Part shown: positions 57,832-64,000 of the stretch, one piece after another
Numbering within the stretch: position 1 is the stretch's first letter
How the letters are laid out: every line of letters begins with the position of its first letter
From: Litoribrevibacter albus
GTDB taxonomy: Bacteria; Pseudomonadota; Gammaproteobacteria; Pseudomonadales; Litoribrevibacteraceae
Assembly: GCF_030159995.1 (NCBI RefSeq)
Contig: NZ_BSNM01000011.1
Location: forward strand, 372,001-436,000
DNA: 64,000 nucleotides
Direction of reading: 5' to 3'
Made by a program: the position numbers and the translations under genes
The notes under the pieces: model-generated
Told to the model about the DNA's origin: nothing
What the model saw: the letters and a program-made list of their open reading frames with translations, nothing else
Database searches by the model: none

Positions 57832-57864
57832 GCAAAAACCCGGCACATTAAGTTACCGGGTTAT
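57832..57864 (-). terminator. Terminator-like hairpin between mlaC and ibaG
   Basis: AACCCGG (57837-57843) pairs with CCGGGTT (57856-57862) around a 12-base loop. On the minus strand it is followed by TTTTTGCAG. It lies 66 bases after the mlaC stop codon and 36 bases before the ibaG start. Confidence 0.72.
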
Positions 57865-57927
57865 TCATAACTAGCTGTTCAAGAGTAGATTTCCTAAGAA
57901 ATAACTCTCTACTAATTTAACAATCCA

Positions 57928-58662
57928 TTATTTTAACGGGCTGTCATCTGTTTTAAGTTGACCATCTTCAACTTCTACATCCAGCTTGGATGACCATTGA
58001 TCGACAACCACATTTATATCCCCGCCTGCTTCCGCGACTTTACGGGCAAATTGCTGTCGGTATAACAGCCCCACATTAATCCCGGCCACGGTAACATTTT
58101 GAACTTTCCAGGCACCATTTTTGGTCTGATACATACTGTATTTAATCGGAACCTGAGTACCACTTGATGTCGTAATTACAACATCCACCACGGCTGTGCG
58201 CTGACCTTCCGATACTGGCTCACCAGGTAAAACATCAATCTTATAGCCATCGTACTCAATCAAACCACCTGAGTAGGTTTCCACCAAGCTTCTCTGGAAT
58301 AACTGAGAAAATTTAATTTTCTGCGCTTTGGTCGCTTGTTTATAAAAAGATCCCATGACCATAGCGGCAATACGTCTAAAGCCAACAGCTGGCTCCAATG
58401 CTTCGGCTACTCGATCGTAGAATTTGTTTGGATTCTCAGTAAACCCTGCACGCTCTTCATCAATAATATTCAATAACATCTGGGTTGTATTCCAGACCGC
58501 TTGTTCAGGCCCCGAGAACTTATTGATATCGACCACACCATTATCAACTTCTGTCTCAGACACAGATGCCTCAGCAGTCTGAGCACTCAACTCTACCGAA
58601 ACAACAGCCAATACGCCCAACAACAATAAATGAACAAACTTAACCATATTTAAAAACCGCAT
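57928..58662 (-). CDS. mlaC: Phospholipid-binding protein MlaC
   Basis: MlaC is the periplasmic carrier that moves phospholipids between the outer-membrane MlaA complex and the inner-membrane MlaFEDB transporter. The 244-residue product from the ATG at 58662 (GGAG upstream) has a signal peptide (LLLLGVLAVVSVELSAQ). The family segments FRRIAAMVMGSFYKQATKAQK, KFSQLFQRSLVETYSGGL and the closing strand VAGINVGLLYRQQF are all present. Unlike the standard mlaFEDCB operon, none of mlaF, mlaE, mlaD or mlaB lies next to it; the divergent neighbour is yrbG. Confidence 0.9.
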   Translation of the reverse strand: MRFLNMVKFVHLLLLGVLAVVSVELSAQTAEASVSETEVDNGVVDINKFSGPEQAVWNTTQMLLNIIDEERAGFTENPNKFYDRVAEALEPAVGFRRIAAMVMGSFYKQATKAQKIKFSQLFQRSLVETYSGGLIEYDGYKIDVLPGEPVSEGQRTAVVDVVITTSSGTQVPIKYSMYQTKNGAWKVQNVTVAGINVGLLYRQQFARKVAEAGGDINVVVDQWSSKLDVEVEDGQLKTDDSPLK

Positions 58663-58938
58663 TACTTTTTCTCCATGCATTTTTCAAAGCGCATCCAGGA
58701 CAATCAACCATTTGATTCCCCTCGATTGCCATCTGAGTCATCCTTACCTCAAAAAAGCGCACTATTGTACCACCGATAAAGGTATCTATGAACAACTCTA
58801 ACAACCTGAATCCGAAACGGAACTATTAGCCACTCTCAACGCCTAAAAGTTCGCTTAATCATCTGTAAATCTATACAATCAGCGCCGATTACAGATTCAA
58901 ACACTACTTACTGATTTAACTCAGGAACACCGGGAATC

Positions 58939-59967
58939 ATGCTCCTACCTCATATACTTGCTATTATTCTAGGACTCATTGCATTGGTCTGGAGTTCAGA
59001 TCAATTTGTAAATTCTGCGGCCTCTGTTGCAAAACTGTTGGGCATGTCCACTTTGATGATTGGCCTGACGGTTGTCAGCTTCGGGACGTCTGCACCAGAA
59101 ATCATGGTCGCCATTAACTCAGCCATCAATAATTCACCAGGTATTGCAGTAGGTAACGCAGTTGGTTCTAACATCGCCAACATTGGTTTAGTTCTTGGCA
59201 TAACAGCACTAGTGTGTGCGCTTCCAATCCGTTCTGGGTTAATTAAACGTGAAGTCCCGCTTTTATTACTCGTTACAGGGATCACAGGTTTTCTGATGGC
59301 AGACCTCGAACTGACGGTAATCGACGGTATTGTGCTGCTTTCTCTTCTTCCCTTAACCCTATTCATTTTCCACAAGTTCTCCATTTCCTCTCATGAGGGT
59401 AGCGAGCATGACGTGGCCGAAGATGAGCTTGAAGAAGAAGTGGCTGATCTGCCAGAAATGACTACAGGAAAAGCATGGGTGTTACTCGTAGTTAGCTTGG
59501 TTGTACTAGTTGGTAGTGCTCACATGTTAGTCTGGGGCGCTTCAGGTGTAGCTAGAGAACTGGGCGTCAGCGAATTAGTCATTGGTTTAACCATTGTGGC
59601 CATTGGTACCAGCTTGCCAGAACTTGCAGCGTCCGTCGCCAGCGCTCTAAAAGGCCATCATGATTTAGCCATTGGCAATGTCATCGGATCAAACCTATTT
59701 AACCTTATGACCGTGCTATCAGTGCCTGGGTTAATCATAACCACATCGGTAGAACCTTTGGGCTTCACACGTGACTACTTCGTCATGTTGGCACTCACCG
59801 TAGCACTGGCATTTTTTATGTTCCTGAAATCGCGAACACCAGTCAGTGCGTCAAAAGGTTCAAGCACGCAAGAAAGTGGTAAACTAACTAAATTCCATGG
59901 CTTGCTGTTTTTAGGGGCGTACACCACCTACATGGTTCAGCTTTATTTAAGCAGCACTGCCAACTAA
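58939..59967 (+). CDS. yrbG: CaCA-type calcium/sodium antiporter YrbG
   Basis: YrbG belongs to the cation/calcium exchanger superfamily and sits in the inner membrane. The 342 residues show the two inverted alpha-repeats: SFGTSAPEIMVAI with GNAVGSNIANIGLV in the first half, and IGTSLPELAASVASA with GNVIGSNLFNLMTV in the second. A charged loop (EDELEEEVADL) lies between them. About ten hydrophobic helices are visible. In E. coli yrbG heads the kdsD-kdsC-lptCAB run, and the same order holds here. Confidence 0.93.
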   Translation: MLLPHILAIILGLIALVWSSDQFVNSAASVAKLLGMSTLMIGLTVVSFGTSAPEIMVAINSAINNSPGIAVGNAVGSNIANIGLVLGITALVCALPIRSGLIKREVPLLLLVTGITGFLMADLELTVIDGIVLLSLLPLTLFIFHKFSISSHEGSEHDVAEDELEEEVADLPEMTTGKAWVLLVVSLVVLVGSAHMLVWGASGVARELGVSELVIGLTIVAIGTSLPELAASVASALKGHHDLAIGNVIGSNLFNLMTVLSVPGLIITTSVEPLGFTRDYFVMLALTVALAFFMFLKSRTPVSASKGSSTQESGKLTKFHGLLFLGAYTTYMVQLYLSSTAN

Positions 59968-60026
59968 TTTAATTATTCATAGTAAACAATCGTTTTTGAC
60001 TATTCGTGTTGATGTTGGGACACCTC

Positions 60027-60998
60027 ATGACTGATTTTGATTATATTTCTTCTGCACAAAGAACCTTATCCATTGAGGCTGATGCTGTAACTGCATTAAA
60101 AGACCGTCTTGGAAATGATTTCATTACCGCGTGTGAATTATTAATTAATTGCACTGGTCGCGTTGTCGTAACCGGTATGGGCAAATCAGGTCATATTGGT
60201 AAGAAGATGGCTGCAACCTTAGCCAGCACAGGCACACCGTCTTTCTTTGTTCATCCCGGGGAAGCAAGTCACGGTGATTTAGGCATGATCACACCTAATG
60301 ATGTAGTGATCGCTATCTCCAACTCAGGTAACACCAGTGAAGTCGTTACCATTCTGCCACTGATCAAACGCATGCAAACGCCAATGATCAGCATCACCGG
60401 CAACCCGGCCTCTGCAATGGCAAAAGCCGCTGTGGTAAACCTGGATATATCAGTAAAAGAAGAAGCTTGCCCTCTTGGGCTTGCACCAACTGCCAGCACC
60501 ACCGCAACATTAGCGATGGGCGATGCACTGGCCGTTGCTCTGCTAGAAGCGAAAGGTTTTACCCCTGAAGACTTTGCTTTCTCTCATCCAGGAGGAGCCT
60601 TAGGACGCCGTCTTCTTCTGAAAGTAGATGACCTAATGCATAAGGGTGATGACATCCCAACGGTCACACCAGACACATTGATCAAAGATGCCCTGTTGGA
60701 AGTCACCCGTAAAAAGCTTGGTATGACAGCCATTATCGATCCTAAGAAAGGCTTGGTCGGAGTATTTACCGACGGTGATTTGCGACGTGTTTTGGACAAC
60801 GAAACCGACTTCCATAGCACATCAATTGAAGAAGTAATGACTTCTCCTGGCGTGCGTTGCCAGTCAGGTATTCTGGCGGCTGAAGCACTTAACATCATGG
60901 AAACTAAATCTATCAACGGTCTCTTTGTTACCGATGAAAATGACCAAGTGGTGGGTGCACTGAACATGCACGATTTATTAAAAGCAGGGATTATGTAG
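60027..60998 (+). CDS. kdsD: D-arabinose-5-phosphate isomerase KdsD
   Basis: KdsD converts ribulose-5-phosphate to arabinose-5-phosphate, the first step of Kdo synthesis for LPS. From the ATG at 60027 the product is 323 residues. An N-terminal SIS domain (GMGKSGHIGKKMAATLASTG, then ISNSGNTSEVV) is followed by two CBS domains from about 205 on (VFTDGDLRRVLDN and the GLFVTDEN segment). I prefer this start over 60006, because it matches the usual N-terminus DxISSAQRT; the ribosome-binding site is weak. It is 59 bases after yrbG and 9 bases before kdsC. Confidence 0.94.
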   Translation: MTDFDYISSAQRTLSIEADAVTALKDRLGNDFITACELLINCTGRVVVTGMGKSGHIGKKMAATLASTGTPSFFVHPGEASHGDLGMITPNDVVIAISNSGNTSEVVTILPLIKRMQTPMISITGNPASAMAKAAVVNLDISVKEEACPLGLAPTASTTATLAMGDALAVALLEAKGFTPEDFAFSHPGGALGRRLLLKVDDLMHKGDDIPTVTPDTLIKDALLEVTRKKLGMTAIIDPKKGLVGVFTDGDLRRVLDNETDFHSTSIEEVMTSPGVRCQSGILAAEALNIMETKSINGLFVTDENDQVVGALNMHDLLKAGIM

Positions 60999-61007
60999 GA
61001 GCGGGTC

Positions 61008-61532
61008 ATGACAGATGTATTTGAGCGAGCAAAAAAAATTAAGCTACTCTCGTGCGACGTAGATGGAGTCATGACCGACGGTGCATTATTGTTCACCTCT
61101 GAAGGCCAGGAAATCAAAGCCTTTAACATTCTGGATGGCCAAGGCATCAAAATGCTCCAAAACAGCGGTGTTAAAATCGCGATTATTACAGGCCGGACCT
61201 CAGCCATGGTAGAGAACCGGGCCAAAAACCTTGGCATTGATATTCTCTACCAAGGGAGAGAAGACAAAATCAACGCCATTCAAGACATTGCCAACGATCT
61301 TGGTTTGACTCTCGATCAGATTGCACACATTGGCGACGATTTACCTGACCTCCCTGTTATTCGCAAAGTAGGTCTGGGCGTTACCGTTCCGAACGGTGCC
61401 GATCTCGTCAAAGAACATGCACACCACTGTACAACGCGTGCAGGAGGTAAAGGTGCTGTCCGTGAACTCTGCGAACTGATCATGAAAGCTCAGGATACGC
61501 TCACTGCTGCTCACGAAGCCTATTTGCAATAG
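61008..61532 (+). CDS. kdsC: 3-deoxy-D-manno-octulosonate 8-phosphate phosphatase KdsC
   Basis: KdsC is a HAD-superfamily phosphatase that releases Kdo from Kdo-8-phosphate. The 174 residues contain HAD motif 1 as LSCDVDGVMTDG, motif 2 Thr/Ser in IITGRTS, and motif 4 HIGDDLPDLPV. GAGAKGAVRE-like RAGGKGAVRELCEL near the end is characteristic of KdsC. AGGAGC before the ATG is a good ribosome-binding site. It lies between kdsD and lptC. Confidence 0.96.
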   Translation: MTDVFERAKKIKLLSCDVDGVMTDGALLFTSEGQEIKAFNILDGQGIKMLQNSGVKIAIITGRTSAMVENRAKNLGIDILYQGREDKINAIQDIANDLGLTLDQIAHIGDDLPDLPVIRKVGLGVTVPNGADLVKEHAHHCTTRAGGKGAVRELCELIMKAQDTLTAAHEAYLQ

Positions 61533-61567
61533 TCACTAGGTCTTCAGAGCGCCAAGAGCCAAACAGC

Positions 61568-62143
61568 ATGATTACAAAAGAGAAGCTAATACAAATTTTC
61601 AAAATTGGGCCATTTATCCTTGCGGCCATTGCTTTGCTGTTTTGGCTCAACCTTCAGGAAGAGAATGCTTCCATTCAGACCTCCCGAACCAATATTACTG
61701 ACGCACCCGATCTAACCTTAATTAACTCGTCCTCTAAACACTACGACGAAAACGGACAACAACAGTACCGTCTTACCGCCTCGAAGATCGATCACTACAA
61801 AGACGAACGAACAGCCGTTTTTCAACAGCCTAGATTATTTAACAATCAACAAGGTACCGAATGGACGGCCGAAGCAGAACAAGGCCAGGCAAACCTGGAT
61901 TCCGATATCATCGTTCTTAAAGATCAGGTGAAAATTGATAGAAATACGGCCGACCAAACCGTTAGGCTACGCACATCAGAACTATCGATTGATACTAAGC
62001 AGAATATTGCAGAAAACGATGTTCTTACGGTCATTCATTCAGGCAACAGTTATATTGAAAGCAAAGGGTTTCAGACAAATCTCAATACCAATGAAACCCT
62101 ATTGAAAGCAAATGTACGAGGGACGCATGACGTTCAAAAGTAA
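61568..62143 (+). CDS. lptC: LPS export system protein LptC
   Basis: LptC is the single-span inner-membrane protein that passes LPS from the LptB2FG transporter to LptA. The 191 residues have one transmembrane helix (GPFILAAIALLFWLNL) followed by a beta-jellyroll periplasmic domain (YRLTASKIDHYKDERTAVF, GQANLDSDIIVLKDQV). Sequence conservation in LptC is low, so position between kdsC and lptA adds weight. Its 3' end overlaps lptA by 17 bases, which suggests coupled translation. Confidence 0.93.
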   Translation: MITKEKLIQIFKIGPFILAAIALLFWLNLQEENASIQTSRTNITDAPDLTLINSSSKHYDENGQQQYRLTASKIDHYKDERTAVFQQPRLFNNQQGTEWTAEAEQGQANLDSDIIVLKDQVKIDRNTADQTVRLRTSELSIDTKQNIAENDVLTVIHSGNSYIESKGFQTNLNTNETLLKANVRGTHDVQK

Positions 62144-62678
62144 ATTATCTATTGCAAGTTTTCTATTACTACTGATAAGCGCACCACTTTATGCGCTTCC
62201 GGAAGACAAGACTCAGCCGATTCAGTTAGAAGCAGACCAAGCAAAACTGAACAATGAAACAGGCATATCAGAATACCTAGGCAATGTTGTCATTATTCAA
62301 GGTACAGCACAGCTTCGAGCGGATAGAGTCATTCTTCACACTGCAAATAATGAAGTGGTTCGCATGGAAGCCTTTGGTTCGCCTGCCAAATACCAACAAA
62401 TTCTACAGCCCAACGAACCGCCAACCCACATCGAGGGTAACACTTTAGACCTTAAGATTGCCGACCAATTAGCGGAAGTTACCGGCAACGGAAAAGTATT
62501 TAAAGGTGAAGACAAACTCTCCAGCGAAAAGATCACCTATTCGCTTAAAACAGGGGAGCTGAATGCAACCAAGAGCGAAAACAGTTCGGACAGTCGGGTT
62601 CGTTTCATTTTCCATCCGCCAGAAAAGAAAAGCGACAAATCCGCTTCACCTTCTACTGATCCTAAGCCACAACAATAG
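62127..62678 (+). CDS. lptA: LPS transport periplasmic protein LptA
   Basis: LptA forms the periplasmic bridge that carries LPS to the outer membrane. From the ATG at 62127 (GAGGGA upstream) the 183 residues have a signal peptide (LLLLISAPLYALP). The OstA-like beta-jellyroll follows (QLEADQAKLNNETGISEYLG, VVIIQGTAQLRADRVIL, NTLDLKIADQLAEVTG). A Ser/Lys/Pro-rich tail follows. The upstream ATG at 62112 would put five extra residues before the signal sequence. It overlaps the end of lptC. Confidence 0.93.
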   Translation: MTFKSKLSIASFLLLLISAPLYALPEDKTQPIQLEADQAKLNNETGISEYLGNVVIIQGTAQLRADRVILHTANNEVVRMEAFGSPAKYQQILQPNEPPTHIEGNTLDLKIADQLAEVTGNGKVFKGEDKLSSEKITYSLKTGELNATKSENSSDSRVRFIFHPPEKKSDKSASPSTDPKPQQ

Positions 62679-62752
62679 GGCCAATGGAGCAGAACAAACT
62701 TGGCTCGTTCCATTTAATCAGGACAGTTCCGAAAAATCAGGATAAGTAAACT

Positions 62753-63478
62753 ATGAGTTGTCTCGAAGCCAGTCATCTTGCTAAAAGCTACAACAAACGC
62801 AAGATCATTAAAGATGTTTCACTGTCGGTAAAAAGTGGTGAAGTTGTTGGCTTACTCGGACCCAATGGCGCGGGTAAAACCACCTGTTTTTATATGATTG
62901 TCGGTTTGGTTCAGGCGGATCAGGGCAAAGTAACTATTGATGGCAAAGACATCACCCACTTTCCGATGCATGGGCGAGCAAAAGTTGGCTTAGGCTACCT
63001 TCCTCAGGAAGCCTCGATCTTCCGAAAGCTGACCGTCTCTGAGAATATCTACGGTATCCTCGAACTTCGAACCGACCTGTCCGAAAACGAGAAAAAAGAA
63101 AAACTGGAATACCTTCTTCAGGAATTCCACATCACCCACATCCGAGATTCATTAGGCATGAGCTTATCCGGTGGTGAACGCAGGCGCGCGGAAATAGCTC
63201 GCGCTCTGGCCACTGATCCCAAATTCATCCTTCTCGACGAACCCTTTGCGGGTGTTGATCCAATTTCCGTCAACGACATTCAAGGAATCATCAACCATCT
63301 CAAGGGACTTGGTATTGGCGTACTCATCACCGACCACAACGTACGAGAAACCTTAGGGATTTGTGATAAGGCTTATATCGTTGGGGAAGGACACATCATT
63401 GCAGAAGGGCAAAGCGAAGACGTCCTGAACAACCAGAAAGTGAAAGACATTTACTTAGGCGAGAATTTTAATATTTAA
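62753..63478 (+). CDS. lptB: LPS export ABC transporter ATP-binding protein LptB
   Basis: LptB is the ATPase of the LptB2FGC complex that extracts LPS from the inner membrane. The 241 residues contain Walker [10 protein letters not shown] near residue 36, the Q-loop in [11 protein letters not shown] signature [15 protein letters not shown], Walker [14 protein letters not shown] and switch His in ITDHNVRET. The sequence is strongly typical of LptB ([19 protein letters not shown]). It follows lptA after 74 bases, and rpoN starts 172 bases later. Confidence 0.97.
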   Translation: MSCLEASHLAKSYNKRKIIKDVSLSVKSGEVVGLLGPNGAGKTTCFYMIVGLVQADQGKVTIDGKDITHFPMHGRAKVGLGYLPQEASIFRKLTVSENIYGILELRTDLSENEKKEKLEYLLQEFHITHIRDSLGMSLSGGERRRAEIARALATDPKFILLDEPFAGVDPISVNDIQGIINHLKGLGIGVLITDHNVRETLGICDKAYIVGEGHIIAEGQSEDVLNNQKVKDIYLGENFNI

Positions 63479-63650
63479 TTAACGGCCTAATTTAGCCAGA
63501 CAACCAGATACACAAATCAACACTTTCGGGATTATTTTGGTTTATACTTGGTTGCTAGTGGCAAAAAAATTGCTTGTGCGGTTTTCGGTAGATCATCAAT
63601 AAGTACCAACCGCGCACGCTGAGTGAAAGCATAAGGATACGTTGTAATTT

Positions 63651-64000
63651 ATGAAGACATCGCTTCAGCTCAAAATGGGGCAATCCCTAACTATGACGCC
63701 CCAGTTGCAACAGGCAATCAGACTGTTACAACTTTCTACTTTAGACTTACAACAGGAAATTCAACACGCATTGGAAAACAACCCAATGCTGGAAGTGGAA
63801 GAAGAGTTTGAACAAGCCTCTGCACCTTCCATTGAAGACCAGATGGCCGAAAAGCCATTGGATAATGATCCGTCGGACAATTCCTCCAATTCAGAATCAC
63901 ATGACTTTTCCAGTGATCTTGACGGTTCCAGTCATGAAGAGTACAGCCAGGACGAATTTAAAACGTCAGCTCACGAAGCCTCGGAAACCGACAGTGAATG
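63651..64000 (+). CDS. rpoN: RNA polymerase sigma-54 factor RpoN (partial, N-terminus only)
   Basis: RpoN directs transcription from -24/-12 promoters with enhancer-binding activators. The visible 116 codons begin [20 protein letters not shown] and continue with [19 protein letters not shown], the Gln/Leu-rich region I that contacts activators. Then comes the acidic, Ser/Asp-rich region II. The sequence ends at the window edge. The order lptB-rpoN matches E. coli and pseudomonads, where hpf and ptsN usually follow. Confidence 0.95.
   Translation, partial: MKTSLQLKMGQSLTMTPQLQQAIRLLQLSTLDLQQEIQHALENNPMLEVEEEFEQASAPSIEDQMAEKPLDNDPSDNSSNSESHDFSSDLDGSSHEEYSQDEFKTSAHEASETDSE

Overview
The window is a piece of a gammaproteobacterial chromosome of moderate GC content (mid-40s per cent by eye). 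Gene order and content point to a marine Oceanospirillales/Pseudomonadales-type organism: yebC-ruvCAB-tolQRAB-pal-cpoB-queE, arsC-wrbA-DUF2069, murA-hisG-hisD, zapE-zapG-(nif3)-degS, and yrbG-kdsD-kdsC-lptC-lptA-lptB-rpoN. There is no sign of a prophage, insertion sequence, CRISPR array, rRNA or tRNA. Most of the window is ordinary core genome. The accessory-like material lies at 17.6-37.3 kb and in the lipid-handling block at 37.4-48.7 kb.

Layout. 1-11 kb (minus strand): aspS, then yebC-ruvC-ruvA-ruvB behind a well-formed LexA-type box, then the Tol-Pal envelope operon and the start of queE; ybgC is absent between ruvB and tolQ. 11-15 kb (minus): an LPP20-like lipoprotein, an MltC-type transglycosylase, a HIT protein and a stand-alone DUF1329 protein. 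15-20.6 kb (plus): proS, a small SLT transglycosylase, a PilZ protein, arsC-like, wrbA and DUF2069. 20.6-31.9 kb: a diguanylate cyclase, flavodoxin, a PlsC-like acyltransferase lacking the usual His-X4-Asp aspartate, a 34-codon small ORF, sixA, a class C serine hydrolase, an HDOD protein, a NadD-like enzyme whose start codon sits in a hairpin, a saccharopine-dehydrogenase-like enzyme, bioA, a PanE-like reductase and an Mpo1-like membrane protein. 32-37.3 kb: an AraC regulator, two small membrane/coiled-coil proteins, a DUF3080 lipoprotein, a Bax-like glucosaminidase and an unidentified exported protein.

37.4-48.7 kb holds the most interesting block. A large MalT-like LuxR (LAL) regulator is followed by a three-gene transcription unit: a VolA/Pla-1-type surface lipase lipoprotein, a DUF1302 outer-membrane barrel-like protein and a DUF1329 exported protein. 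A biosynthetic-type thiolase diverges from it. The parts suggest extracellular (lyso)phospholipid or lipid hydrolysis, passage across or storage in the outer membrane, and metabolism of the released acyl chains. The coupling is inferred from context.

48.7-64 kb: a Rho-binding antiterminator (Rof-like), a lipoprotein DsbA with a CHHC active site, zapE, zapG, a Nif3-like protein, a DegS/AlgW protease, hisD, hisG (short form), murA, ibaG and an mlaC with no mlaFED or mlaB beside it. Divergent from these are yrbG and the Kdo/LPS-transport operon kdsD-kdsC-lptC-lptA-lptB, ending with the first third or so of rpoN.
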